From the NCBI GenBank assembly GCA_022446825.1, contig JAKVBY010000012.1, positions 48,963-85,993 on the forward strand: DNA of 37,031 nt, written 5' to 3'. Below the pieces are notes generated by a model. The model saw nothing but the letters and a program-made list of their open reading frames with translations, was not told where the DNA came from and searched no databases. The position numbers and the translations under genes were made by a program. Shown piece after piece: positions 9,420-18,080 of the stretch (positions are counted from its first letter, which is position 1; each line of letters begins with the position of its first letter). Source of the DNA: Pirellulaceae bacterium. Its GTDB lineage: Bacteria; Planctomycetota; Planctomycetia; Pirellulales; Pirellulaceae.

Positions 9420-10367
9420 TTAAAGGGGGTGACAAACAGTCATCCATTCAGTCACCTTAGTGGGAACGTCGAATCTTTCCGGCTGAATTAAGTGCGCCAG
9501 AATTTCTAGAGAGTCTACAATCCGTGGACCACTGCGATTTAAATAAGCATTCCCGTCCAAAGCAAACACGCGTTTATTTTGGACCGCTGAAATGGTTGAC
9601 CAACCTCGCTGTTGAAACAACACCTGCGCTTCTGTGATAGTGCGCGACAAATCGAATCCACAGGGTGATACAATTAATATTTCGGGGTCGTAACGGAGCA
9701 AAGCCTCCCAGCCAACATAGGCGCTATGACGCCCTCCTTGCGTTAAGCCGTGATCTCCCCCAGCCATAGAGACTAACTCGGGAACCCAATTGGCTGCCAG
9801 CATCATCGGCTCAATCCATTCGATACAGGCAACCCGCGGACGGTCTTCTGCTGGTATGTCGACGGTCAAAGAAGAAACTCTGGTAATGCGTGCTTGCAGC
9901 GACTTGATGTAAGCGCTGGCAACCTCCGCACAACGTGCGGCCCGTCCCACTTCAGCAATATCGGCAAGGATCTCTCCAAGAGAAATTGGATTGAGTGCAA
10001 TAATTTGCGTGTCCGCAAGTGACTCATGGGACCGCACCACTTCAAGAACGTCCTCGTATTTTACGGCACAAACATCGCATTGTTGCTGCGTCACAATCAA
10101 GTCGGGCTGTAAAGCAATTAACTTCTCGCGGTCAATCTCATAGAGTGCGTTCCCCTGTTGGGTCAGCTGGCGTACTTGAGAGTCAATGCCAACGCTTGAT
10201 CGGTCGTCCGCAATGTTTGAAAACGTCACACTTGGCTTGTGCTTCGCCTGTTCCGGAAAATCGGATTCGTGACTTACTGCAACGATCTGTGTTTCCAGGC
10301 CTAGGCCATAGAGAATCTCGGTAGCACTCGAGAAAAGCGCTGCGATTCGTGGCGTGTCTTCTTTCAT
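9420..10367 (-). CDS. BtuF-like cobalamin/siderophore substrate-binding protein, no signal peptide
   Basis: A 315-residue protein of the periplasmic-binding-protein family of COG0614 (helical backbone). Near the N-terminus it has the SATEILYGLGLE motif and, at about 105-115, QQCDVCAV, as in proteins annotated as cobalamin-binding. No signal peptide or lipobox is visible: the chain starts MKEDTPRIAALFSSATE, so it may act in the cytoplasm or lack a transporter role. No permease or ATPase gene is nearby. Its ATG overlaps the stop of the upstream enolase gene in an ATGA arrangement, implying translational coupling. The function is uncertain beyond corrinoid or metal-chelate binding by family. Confidence 0.82.
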   Translation of the reverse strand: MKEDTPRIAALFSSATEILYGLGLETQIVAVSHESDFPEQAKHKPSVTFSNIADDRSSVGIDSQVRQLTQQGNALYEIDREKLIALQPDLIVTQQQCDVCAVKYEDVLEVVRSHESLADTQIIALNPISLGEILADIAEVGRAARCAEVASAYIKSLQARITRVSSLTVDIPAEDRPRVACIEWIEPMMLAANWVPELVSMAGGDHGLTQGGRHSAYVGWEALLRYDPEILIVSPCGFDLSRTITEAQVLFQQRGWSTISAVQNKRVFALDGNAYLNRSGPRIVDSLEILAHLIQPERFDVPTKVTEWMTVCHPL

Positions 10368-11467
10368 GCGATGCGAAAATGCTCAATTGCCCGCGGAGAA
10401 AACTCTAACCCTAAACCGGGCGCGGTCGGTGCCAGCATCTGGCCGTCTTTCACTTGCGGAGGATCCGTAAATGCCTTGGTCAACCACGGCATATATTCCA
10501 AGCCCGTAACACCAGGAAGGCCACAAGCCAAATGGACCGATGCCTCCATCATTAAATGCGGCTCCACCGTCCGATGTGCCGCTCCGGCCATCGCAATGAC
10601 CTTCAAGATTTCCGTCATACCCCCAACGCGTGTTATATCAGGTTGCACAATATCCACAGCATTGGCCTGCAAAAATGATCCGATTTCATGTCGTGAACCA
10701 AGTGTTTCGCCAAGAGCAATGGGTACATCGAGTTTTTCCGCCAGTCGGGCATGTCCCACAACATTCTCGCAGATCATAGGCTCTTCGTACCAAGCAATAC
10801 CTAATTGCTCTAACTCCCGACCCACTTGAATCGCGGTTGTATAGTCCCATTTCTGGTTTGCGTCGACAGAAATCCAAACATCACTTCCCAAGGCCAAGCG
10901 AATATCTCTCAAGCGATGTACATCCACCATGGGATCCGCGTGTCCAATTTTCAACTTGATGCCATACATTCCTTCTGCCAAATAATTGGCTGCTGCGACC
11001 AAAATATCCTCGACACTCATATTGAGCCAACCACCATCGGAACCGTATAAAGGCGCACGATCGCGCATGCCTCCAAACAACTTATGTAATGGCATCTCAG
11101 CCGCTTTCCCTTTGATGTCCCACAACGCCAGATCGATCGCGGATTGCGCTTGCATCACTAATCCATGTCGACCAGTCGGCTGCGTTGCCCAATAAAGCTT
11201 TTCCCAAAGTCGTTCGTGGTCCAGGGCGTTCTCACCAAGCAGTAAGGGGGACATGTCGTCACAGAGAACACGGTTCATTGCCTTCCCGCCGCCACCAATG
11301 CACCAAGCGTACCCGATGCCTTCGATGCCTTCGTCCGTCACGACTTTAACGCACGGCATGAAAACCGAGCCACATGGTGAACCACGATCTCCCGTGGAAA
11401 CCGCCGCAACGATCGGTCGAGTAAGTGGCAACTCCAGCACAAAGGTCTCGATCGATTCGATGTTCAT
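10364..11467 (-). CDS. Mandelate racemase/muconate lactonizing enzyme-family enolase
   Basis: A 367-residue enolase-superfamily enzyme that abstracts a proton alpha to a carboxylate, typically a sugar-acid dehydratase or racemase. The catalytic set matches the mandelate racemase subgroup: K171-x-K173 in GIKLKIG, metal ligands D202 (VDANQKW), E228/E229 (YEEP) and E254 (GET), and the D277/H304 dyad (QPDITRVGG; EPHLMMEAS). The start was set at ATG 11467 (MNIESIETF), with GGGA 8 nt upstream. In-frame ATG 11476 and TTG 11494 are less likely. The substrate cannot be told; a sugar acid is plausible given the neighbouring polysaccharide-type genes. It is coupled by a 4-nt overlap to the BtuF-like gene. 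Confidence 0.9.
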   Translation of the reverse strand: MNIESIETFVLELPLTRPIVAAVSTGDRGSPCGSVFMPCVKVVTDEGIEGIGYAWCIGGGGKAMNRVLCDDMSPLLLGENALDHERLWEKLYWATQPTGRHGLVMQAQSAIDLALWDIKGKAAEMPLHKLFGGMRDRAPLYGSDGGWLNMSVEDILVAAANYLAEGMYGIKLKIGHADPMVDVHRLRDIRLALGSDVWISVDANQKWDYTTAIQVGRELEQLGIAWYEEPMICENVVGHARLAEKLDVPIALGETLGSRHEIGSFLQANAVDIVQPDITRVGGMTEILKVIAMAGAAHRTVEPHLMMEASVHLACGLPGVTGLEYMPWLTKAFTDPPQVKDGQMLAPTAPGLGLEFSPRAIEHFRIA

Positions 11468-11587
11468 CGCCAGCATCCCTATTTGTTGTAGCAAACCAAT
11501 ATCGCGGCCGATCCTCGCACATTCAAACGCTACGTCAAGTGGAGTGCGAGTCTCGCTTAAGTATCGTCACCAAACTCTGGCGGAACG

Positions 11588-12088
11588 TTAGCTTGAGTAT
11601 TCGGTCGCGTTTCGATTGACGGCTGCTGTCTCCACCATAATCGATTCGACTGCGTGCGCTGCCAACATCGACTCGTTGATTAAGGTGGGACGCTGTTTCC
11701 ACCGCACCAGATCACGGGCATCGTAGGGAAACCAATGATCGGCTCGATTGTCTGCAATTAAGTCACGGTTGGAATCGAGAACCCAGACTCGATCTTCAAC
11801 CTCGTCCAAGGTTAAGGCCGCTGCCACGTGATCAAAGCAGTCGTACAGGTAAATACGAGTCGGCGAGTCATTAAAATCCGGATCCACTTTTTCAAAGATT
11901 ACAGCGTATTTTCCTGGCTGGATCTGGACATCCTTGACGATCTGTCGCACTCGCTCTTGCTGCTTCGCAAAGGCTGCGGCACCTCGATCCATTTCTTTTT
12001 CTTGTCGCTCACAGAGGCGACTGTACGCCTGCAGTGCGGAGGCAGCAACGATTCCTAGAAGAAAACCGCAAATACCAATTGCAAACAT
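11588..12088 (-). CDS. Hypothetical membrane-anchored protein
   Basis: A 166-residue protein I do not recognise. The N-terminus is a single hydrophobic segment (residues 2-18), which could be a membrane anchor or uncleaved signal. A short charged, probably helical stretch follows (about 24-52, rich in E, K, R, Q), then a mixed domain with PGKYAVIFEKVDPDFND and DEVEDRVWVLDSNRD. The composition is protein-like with no low-complexity bias, and the gene fills the space between the enolase gene and the divergent PQQ gene. It starts 196 bp from the divergent start at 12285, so both promoters probably lie in between. Confidence 0.6.
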   Translation of the reverse strand: MFAIGICGFLLGIVAASALQAYSRLCERQEKEMDRGAAAFAKQQERVRQIVKDVQIQPGKYAVIFEKVDPDFNDSPTRIYLYDCFDHVAAALTLDEVEDRVWVLDSNRDLIADNRADHWFPYDARDLVRWKQRPTLINESMLAAHAVESIMVETAAVNRNATEYSS

Positions 12089-12284
12089 CGCTCAACCAAG
12101 TTGATTACGGTACAAGAGTAGATATCCTGAAGCTAAAAGCTCTGTAGCTAATATATCGTCTGGAACGCTTTTTGCAGATGCGAATACAGTCCTGCCACTT
12201 GTCCGCCGGCACTGCGACGACTACCTTCAGGGCAACGAAGAACGGTTCTTTTTCGAAAACTTCCGCCATTCCGTGAGGCTCCGA

Positions 12285-13523
12285 ATGCGTCATCTCACAC
12301 TGTTTGCGATGTTGTGTATCCCCTTGCATCTTGCCGCCGCTCAACCGTACTGGAATCAGTTTCGTGGTCCCAACGGGGATGGCGTTTCTGAGGCAAACGA
12401 TTTGCCTGTCAGGTGGACCGAAACAGAAAACGTTGCCTGGAAAACGCCGATTCACGGCTTGGCTTGGTCCTCTCCCGTGGTTTGGGAAGACGAGATTTGG
12501 ATGACCACCGCAACCGAAGATGGTCACAAGCTATCTGCTGTCTGCATTGAATTGAAATCAGGAAAGATTATCCATGACATGCTGATTTTCGAAGTCGCAG
12601 AGCCTCAATATCGCCATCCAACAAATACACACGCCTCCTCGACACCCATCATCGAAGAAGGGCGCATCTACCTCCACTATGGGAGTCACGGTACCGCCTG
12701 CCTCGATACAACCTCACAAAAAAAACTCTGGGAACGTCGCGACCTTCCTTGTAATCATTGGCGAGGTGCCGGCTCGTCCCCCATTGTCCATGACGACCTG
12801 CTCATCGTTGCCTATGACGGCTACGACTTTCAATATGTTGTTGCACTCGACAAAAATACCGGCGAAACCGTTTGGAACAAAGATCGTAATATTGACTATG
12901 GGACAGACAATGGTGACGCCATGAAGGCTTATTCCACGGCGACGGTTATTGAGGCCAATGGTCGCCAAGAATTGATCAGCCCCAGTGCCATGTCAACCAT
13001 TGCCTACAACCCTGCCACGGGCGACGAGTTCTGGCGCGTCAATCACGGCGGTATGAACGCAGCAATTCGGCCACTGTTTAGCAACGGTTTGATTTATGTA
13101 TGTGCGGGAGACGGGCCAGAAGCGCTCGTGGCAATTAAACCGGGTGGTAATGGTGATGTAACCAACAGTCACGTCGAATGGCGCACCGGAAAAAGTACGC
13201 CCAAGAGACCGTCTCAAATTGTCTTCAAAGATTTGTTCTTCATGATCGAAGACGAAGGTGTCGCTTCCTGTCTAGACGCCAACACCGGTGAATTAATTTG
13301 GAAGAAACGCGTAGGTGGAAAACATTGGGCCTCTCCGATTTATGCCAACGGTCGCATCTATTGCTTCAGTAAGGATGGCAAAGCTGTCGTCTTTGCCGCC
13401 CAGCGTGAATTTGAACTTTTGGCTGAAAATGAATTTGAAGAAGGTGTCTGGGCCGCTCCGGCAGTGGCTGGAAACGCCCTGCTGGTACGCAGCAAAAACC
13501 ATTTGTATTGCCTAAAAAAATGA
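12285..13523 (+). CDS. Exported PQQ-like beta-propeller (BamB/PQQ-dehydrogenase fold) protein
   Basis: A 412-residue exported protein with a short Sec signal peptide (about 1-18, ending LAAAQ). It then has the planctomycete-typical WNQFRGPNGDGVSE opening. Repeated strands with tryptophan-docking features follow: AWSSPVVW, TSQKKLWERR, TGETVWNKD, ATGDEFWRVN, NTGELIWKKR. These indicate a seven- or eight-bladed PQQ-type propeller. No PQQ cofactor or calcium-site residues can be claimed, so a scaffold or binding role is as likely as a dehydrogenase. The start at ATG 12285 has GAGG about 6 nt upstream; an in-frame GTG at 12273 overlaps that site and is unlikely. Confidence 0.88.
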   Translation: MRHLTLFAMLCIPLHLAAAQPYWNQFRGPNGDGVSEANDLPVRWTETENVAWKTPIHGLAWSSPVVWEDEIWMTTATEDGHKLSAVCIELKSGKIIHDMLIFEVAEPQYRHPTNTHASSTPIIEEGRIYLHYGSHGTACLDTTSQKKLWERRDLPCNHWRGAGSSPIVHDDLLIVAYDGYDFQYVVALDKNTGETVWNKDRNIDYGTDNGDAMKAYSTATVIEANGRQELISPSAMSTIAYNPATGDEFWRVNHGGMNAAIRPLFSNGLIYVCAGDGPEALVAIKPGGNGDVTNSHVEWRTGKSTPKRPSQIVFKDLFFMIEDEGVASCLDANTGELIWKKRVGGKHWASPIYANGRIYCFSKDGKAVVFAAQREFELLAENEFEEGVWAAPAVAGNALLVRSKNHLYCLKK

Positions 13524-13844
13524 CGTCGGCTTGCTAGAAAAACACCGTAATGCGGGATCGCACCCCAATAACGGTTGACCGCCTGGAGCACAGAGCTTAA
13601 TCAACCAGTGTCAGAATTCGGTCACCAGAAATCCATTCAATAAATTGATTTCGTGGTGATTTGAATCCTCTCAATACCGACACATGCCGACATACAAAGT
13701 AGGTCTATCTACTTTGTTCACGGCATTTTGTCTCGCATGCACCACGCAGCACAACGCAGCACAACGCACGGTGTCTCAACGCGGTGAAAACCGTGTTCAA
13801 CCGAGTTTGAAAATGCGTCGACCTGAGGTTAAAATACGCCCATC
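13524..13844. other. 321-bp intergenic region with inverted and tandem repeats
   Basis: No coding sequence is supported here. It holds a strong inverted repeat (13685-13725, listed separately) and a short tandem direct repeat of GCAGCACAAC at about 13746-13765. An imperfect CACGGT/ACCGTG inverted pair lies at 13767-13772 and 13790-13795. The density of small repeats upstream of the second DUF1501 gene suggests a regulatory leader rather than decayed coding DNA. Confidence 0.5.
13685..13725. promoter_or_regulatory. Strong inverted repeat upstream of DUF1501 gene
   Basis: ACAAAGTAG (13694-13702) and CTACTTTGT (13709-13717) form a perfect 9-bp stem around the 6-nt loop GTCTAT. Outside a small internal loop, TGCCG (13685-13689) pairs with CGGCA (13721-13725), adding 5 bp. 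No U-tract follows, which argues against a simple terminator. It could be an operator for a dimeric regulator or an RNA leader hairpin about 120 nt before the DUF1501 start. Confidence 0.5.
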
Positions 13845-15284
13845 ATGAACAGAAGCACGCCCCAAAAACAAGCTTGCGCTGGCCCCATCTCGAGGCGTGA
13901 TTCCCTCCAAATCGGAGGTGGCATGATTGGTGGCTTAGGACTCTCCCGGCTGCTGGAAGCGCGCGCCTTGTCAGCACCCACCGAGAAAAGCGACCAAGAA
14001 GCCTCGGTTATTTTAGTTTGGCTTCCCGGTGGTCCCCCCCACATGGAGACGTACGACCTGAAACCAGACGCTCCGGACGTCTACCGTGGAGAATTTCGTC
14101 CAATTCCCACAAAGGTACCAGGTTTAGACGTTTGCGAATTGTTACCGCAGCACGCAAAGTGTGCCGACAAGTTCAATTTGATCCGTTCCTGTCATCATGG
14201 ATTTGCCAATCACGATGGTGGACACAAACGCTTTTTAACAGGCCGGATTCCTCTCAAACCTGGTGGATTCGTCAACGACCACCCTATGGTTGGATCGATC
14301 GTCTCGAAGATGTTTCAGCAGCGGCCCAATCCGAATGGTCTCAGTAATTACATTGTCATGGGCGATGGGCGAGTAAACAATGTCGACACATTTAGCTTTG
14401 GCTCGGCTTATTTGGGAACCGAAACTCATCCCTTTCGGATTTCAGCCGACCCCAATGAGGACAACTTCAAAGTTGAAAATCTAACCCTCGTGAATGGCCT
14501 GGGAGAAAATCGACTCGGGCAACGCTTGGAGCTACTTCAAGGTCTCGATCAGATTCGTCGCGATCTGGATGCGAGCGAACTTATGAATACAACCGATGTA
14601 TTCAACCAACGGGCCATGTCGATGATCACTTCGAAACAAGCCCGCGAAGCATTTGACCTGAGTAAAGAATCTGTGGAGACACGTGAGCGTTTTGGCCGCC
14701 ACGGCTGGGGGCAAAGAGCGTTGCTCGCTCGACGTTTGGTCGAGGCGGGAGTGCCATGGGTAACAGTCGTGATGGAAAACCCATTTGTTTCGGGTGTCGA
14801 TTTTCCGATCTACGGCACCTACAACTGGGACAGTCATGCTGTCAACGCACATATTTTTAATGATGCGAAGATTCGTCTGCCCATATACGACCAGGTAATT
14901 AGCGCCATGATTGAGGATCTTTATGCGCGCGACTTAGACCGCAGAGTCTTGTTGATCGTCACCGGCGAATTCGGACGTACTCCGAAGATCAATTATCAAA
15001 TCGGAACAAATACCGGCATCCAACAACCAGGGCGAGACCACTGGCCAAACTCAATGAGTATGCTGGTCAGTGGTGGAGGCATGCGAACGGGCCAAGTTAT
15101 TGGTGCTACGAACACGAAGGGAGAAGAGCCGATACAGCGACCGCTTTCTCCGAATGACTTGTGGGCTTCCGTCTATGAACATCTAGGCATCGATCCGGAG
15201 GTCACCTTTCCTAACCATAGCGGTCGGCCCATGCCAATTTTGCCCTTCGGGGAACCAATCCACGAATTGGATCCCGTGTCTTAG
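13845..15284 (+). CDS. DUF1501 Tat-exported protein (second copy, without PSCyt1 partner)
   Basis: A 479-residue DUF1501 protein with a twin-arginine signal SRRDSLQIGGG, then a glycine-rich hydrophobic stretch. Family motifs are GGPPHMETYDLKP after the signal, NWDSHAVNAH near the middle, and GEFGRTPKIN with GRDHWPNSMSML near residues 375-405. The latter are the metal-site region of the alkaline-phosphatase-like fold. Unlike the copy at 6866, no PSCyt1/DUF1549/DUF1553 gene is next to it, so it is either an orphan or works with a distant partner. It is clearly divergent from the first copy rather than a recent duplicate. Only a weak Shine-Dalgarno (GAGG about 15 nt upstream) is seen. Enzymatic activity is unknown. 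Confidence 0.92.
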   Translation: MNRSTPQKQACAGPISRRDSLQIGGGMIGGLGLSRLLEARALSAPTEKSDQEASVILVWLPGGPPHMETYDLKPDAPDVYRGEFRPIPTKVPGLDVCELLPQHAKCADKFNLIRSCHHGFANHDGGHKRFLTGRIPLKPGGFVNDHPMVGSIVSKMFQQRPNPNGLSNYIVMGDGRVNNVDTFSFGSAYLGTETHPFRISADPNEDNFKVENLTLVNGLGENRLGQRLELLQGLDQIRRDLDASELMNTTDVFNQRAMSMITSKQAREAFDLSKESVETRERFGRHGWGQRALLARRLVEAGVPWVTVVMENPFVSGVDFPIYGTYNWDSHAVNAHIFNDAKIRLPIYDQVISAMIEDLYARDLDRRVLLIVTGEFGRTPKINYQIGTNTGIQQPGRDHWPNSMSMLVSGGGMRTGQVIGATNTKGEEPIQRPLSPNDLWASVYEHLGIDPEVTFPNHSGRPMPILPFGEPIHELDPVS

Positions 15285-15592
15285 GCAAACCGTCTTTGGA
15301 AACCGCCAGAGGCAATGCAGAAATCCTGTTGAGCTGAGCAGCCATTGGCCATGTCCATCAGACGGCGTTCATTTTGATCGCTGGTGGAGGTTTTGGTCTC
15401 TGAGAGACACCAGCTTACCATCGTCAGCTGCTCCCGACATTTTGATGGTCTAATTTTCTGAGGCCAGGACCTGGCTAAATTTTTTTTCAGATTTACCTGG
15501 GCGCACATCTCACGAAGACGACGCAAAGGATTATCATTTCTTATTGATTTCACCTCTCGATTCACTGCCGGAACAACCAGAGAACAATACCC
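15285..15592. other. 308-bp intergenic region, no gene supported
   Basis: A 94-codon minus-strand frame (15281-15565) crosses this gap but has no recognisable domain, biased composition and no ribosome site, so I do not call it. The only structured element I see is the short GC hairpin with a T-tract at 15463-15487. Confidence 0.5.
15463..15487 (+). terminator. Candidate rho-independent terminator after DUF1501 gene
   Basis: GCCAG (15463-15467) and CTGGC (15471-15475) form a 5-bp GC-rich stem with a 3-nt loop. TAAA and eight T (15480-15487) follow on the plus strand. It lies about 180 bp after the DUF1501 stop and 105 bp before the dehydrogenase start. The stem is short, so confidence is limited. 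Confidence 0.4.
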
Positions 15593-16549
15593 ATGCCGAA
15601 TGCTTCAGCAAAGCCGAATATTGTTGTCGACAGTCCACTTTCCGATTCCTTGCGCCGCATGCTGTCCGAGCGGTGTGAGTTGCTTCCGTGGAGCGCCACA
15701 GAACAAGGGACACACGAATCCGTCACGGGCATCTACACTTTTGGACATCCTCATCTGGACGGTTCCATGATGGACCATTTTCCGGAACTCAAAGTCATTA
15801 GTAACTTCGGCGTCGGTGTCGACCATATTAATGTTGCGGATGCTATCTCACGCGACATACCCGTCGGAAACACACCTGGTGTTCTTGATGGAGCGACTGC
15901 CGACATGGCCTTCGCCCTCTTGATGGCTGCCGGGCGAAAAGTTGTCGCAGGTGATCGATATGCCCGCAGCCGTGAATTTACAGTATACGATCCAGGCTAC
16001 ATGCTGGGTCGAGAGATCCACAGCCAAACCTTGGGCATCATCGGACTAGGACGCATTGGGTATCAGATTGCACGGCGAGCAATTGGTTTTGACATGCGTG
16101 TGATGTATCACAACCGTCACCGCCACGAAAACGCAGAGCAACAGATCGGCGTTCAGTACGCCACGTTTGATGAATTATTACAGCAATCCGATTATGTCGT
16201 GATTAGTGTACCGCTCAATGACGAAACCCGAGGCATGATCGATGCAATCGCCCTAAATCAAATGAAATCGACCGCAATTCTCATCAATATTGGACGCGGG
16301 CCGCTCGTGGACACCGAGGCAATTACTACAGCCCTGCAGCAAAAAAGGATTTACGCAGCGGCGTTGGATGTTACAGACCCAGAACCACTACCACGAGATC
16401 ATCCACTTTTAGCGTTAGACAATGTAACGCTAACTCCTCATCTGGGCAGCGCCACGGAACAAACTCGCCATCGGATGGCCGAGCTTTCTATCGAGAATTT
16501 GATGTGTGGTCTGACAGACAAAGCGCTGATTCACGAAGTCACACCATGA
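15593..16549 (+). CDS. D-isomer-specific 2-hydroxyacid dehydrogenase (glyoxylate/hydroxypyruvate reductase-like)
   Basis: A 318-residue cytoplasmic enzyme interconverting a 2-keto acid and a D-2-hydroxy acid. The Rossmann motif GLGRIG is at 151-156, and the catalytic Arg, Glu and His are R235 (NIGRGPLVD), E264 (DPEPLP) and H283 (TPHLGS). The residues after the second Rossmann strand are YHNRHRH (172-178) with no Asp there, which favours NADP(H) over NAD(H), as in glyoxylate/hydroxypyruvate reductases. The substrate is inferred from family resemblance only. The start is an ATG without an obvious Shine-Dalgarno. Its stop lies 11 nt from the stop of the convergent acyltransferase gene. Confidence 0.9.
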   Translation: MPNASAKPNIVVDSPLSDSLRRMLSERCELLPWSATEQGTHESVTGIYTFGHPHLDGSMMDHFPELKVISNFGVGVDHINVADAISRDIPVGNTPGVLDGATADMAFALLMAAGRKVVAGDRYARSREFTVYDPGYMLGREIHSQTLGIIGLGRIGYQIARRAIGFDMRVMYHNRHRHENAEQQIGVQYATFDELLQQSDYVVISVPLNDETRGMIDAIALNQMKSTAILINIGRGPLVDTEAITTALQQKRIYAAALDVTDPEPLPRDHPLLALDNVTLTPHLGSATEQTRHRMAELSIENLMCGLTDKALIHEVTP

Positions 16550-16560
16550 AAAACAGTCGC

Positions 16561-17694
16561 TCATACTGTTTGTTCCAACAACCAATCTTCGAGAATGACA
16601 TGTTGCACGTTTGGGGCATTCATGAGTGCCGTTCGCGCAGGCAGTAACGCCTTAAGCCAGGGACGGCTTATCGCTACCGAGAGGGCTCGCATGCCGATAC
16701 TACCGCGGGTTTGCGCTTCGACATTATCGTGGAGCCTCTTAAAAGTAGCAGGGATAATATTTGGCTGAGGGCCGACATGCACGATCGTTTTGACGCCCAT
16801 CGCTAACGACTGGTATACCCCATCCCACAAGCGTTGTGGATGATCGCACCAACGATGGAGCATGGCTCGCACGTTGGTTTCTGTGTAACCAACATCTCCG
16901 CTTACCAGTGAGAGAATCGGCGGCGATGGCCTTTTGAATTCCGCGGGCATCGTATGCAACATCTCTGCAGAACGATTGGGGATCGATCTTTGCCATACTA
17001 TTGGAGAATGCAATGGAGGCCAATGGCTATCATTCTTCCGCAAATACACTGGACACGAAAGCTGCTCCTTCATGCGTTTCTTAAAACACTCAACCGTATT
17101 CTGTTGACCTAACAAAAGTAATGAATTTGGTGAAAGCAAAGCTGAAATCCCTATCACCCCATTTCCCGCGCAATTAATTTCCTGGCAGAGTTGCTCGACT
17201 TCGTCGAGCGCAACCGAGCCTTCGCGTGAGAACAGGACTCCCATAGAAACTTCTGCAGCCAGATCCACACAGTCAGCGGCCAACTTTAGAGGGGGAACCA
17301 GAGCGTGTTCCATGGTGACAACACCACCGGCAATCAAAGCACTGATTTCGCCAAGACTATAACCCATACTTAATTTTGCCGAGCGATAGTCGATCTGAAA
17401 ACACTCTTGCAGCAAACGCAACTGAGCGAGTTCCACCGCCACGATCATCGTTACATCGTCTGCATAAGAATCGAGATCCGTTTTCTTTTTTTCGCGAACA
17501 TGATTGACCAGGTCGACTTGTCGACCCAGGATCTCTCCGGCAATTTTCGATGCCTCAGTCAATGCTGCTATGACAATCGGACTGTAGGCCGGGTGCTGAA
17601 GCAATTCCGGAGTCCGACCAAAATTCGCAACGTTGTAACCACGGAATGCTAGAATCGTGTGGGGGAATTGTTCGACAAGCTCGCGAGGTTTCAT
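16561..17694 (-). CDS. FabD-like acyltransferase (malonyl-CoA:ACP transacylase fold)
   Basis: A 377-residue stand-alone acyltransferase. The nucleophile motif is GYSLGE with S113 (usual GHSxGE), and the second catalytic residue is H229 in WPPLHSPIV. FabD is about 310 residues, so this one is longer. The helix after the nucleophile normally carries the Arg that binds the malonyl carboxylate (…MRG… in FabD). Here the aligned stretch reads ALVPPLKLAAD with no Arg, so a non-malonyl acyl donor is likely; that is inference. The start is ATG 17694. Three 11-bp tandem repeats lie 27-59 nt upstream. It is divergent from the H4MPT cluster, and no ketosynthase or acyl carrier protein gene is nearby. Confidence 0.82.
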   Translation of the reverse strand: MKPRELVEQFPHTILAFRGYNVANFGRTPELLQHPAYSPIVIAALTEASKIAGEILGRQVDLVNHVREKKKTDLDSYADDVTMIVAVELAQLRLLQECFQIDYRSAKLSMGYSLGEISALIAGGVVTMEHALVPPLKLAADCVDLAAEVSMGVLFSREGSVALDEVEQLCQEINCAGNGVIGISALLSPNSLLLLGQQNTVECFKKRMKEQLSCPVYLRKNDSHWPPLHSPIVWQRSIPNRSAEMLHTMPAEFKRPSPPILSLVSGDVGYTETNVRAMLHRWCDHPQRLWDGVYQSLAMGVKTIVHVGPQPNIIPATFKRLHDNVEAQTRGSIGMRALSVAISRPWLKALLPARTALMNAPNVQHVILEDWLLEQTV

Positions 17695-18080
17695 ACGGCA
17701 GGAATCAAATCGCGGTCAAGATAAAAGAAGGATAACAGAAGCATAACAGAAGGTCACAACGACCTGCGCGACATGATATCTAATCGCTGCAATCAGGGCA
17801 GCGCGAGTCTGCTCTGCTAAGATTTACTTGGGGCCGAAAGCGCACCAGATGGCGAGATTACGGCGTTGCCGCCTGAGCGTAGCAAGCACGATGACACGAA
17901 CACAACCCACTATGTAAAAATGGGGTTTTCAAACATTTTTCTTTTTTCTTGCCTTCAGACAACCTGATTCACTGCAATCGGGTTACCCTTCCGGTGGCGG
18001 CATTCTTGCTGACACATGGCATCAGAGCTAAAACGAAATACTGACAATCTTGCTTAATTATATGAAATCGAGGCATTCGT
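17695..18080. other. 386-bp divergent intergenic region, likely promoters both ways
   Basis: The region separates the minus-strand acyltransferase from the plus-strand H4MPT cluster. It holds three tandem 11-bp repeats near the acyltransferase start and a pyrimidine-rich stretch at about 17934-17952. A clear Shine-Dalgarno (GAGG, 18070-18073) serves the TTG start at 18081. I see no convincing -35/-10 pair. Confidence 0.5.
17721..17753. repeat. Three tandem 11-bp repeats upstream of acyltransferase gene
   Basis: ATAAAAGAAGG (17721-17731), ATAACAGAAGC (17732-17742) and ATAACAGAAGG (17743-17753) are head-to-tail with one or two differences. The 11-bp period is about one helical turn, so identical edges would face the same side of the DNA. 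The array lies 27-59 nt before the minus-strand start at 17694. Confidence 0.75.

Noticed and set aside
15281-15565. 94-codon minus-strand frame after the second DUF1501 gene
   Set aside because: No ribosome site, no recognisable domain, and it overlaps the DUF1501 stop; the plus-strand terminator-like hairpin explains part of the gap.
15593-17694. Linking the hydroxyacid dehydrogenase and acyltransferase to serine-cycle C1 assimilation near the H4MPT genes
   Set aside because: They are convergent, not in the H4MPT transcript, and no other serine-cycle gene is present.
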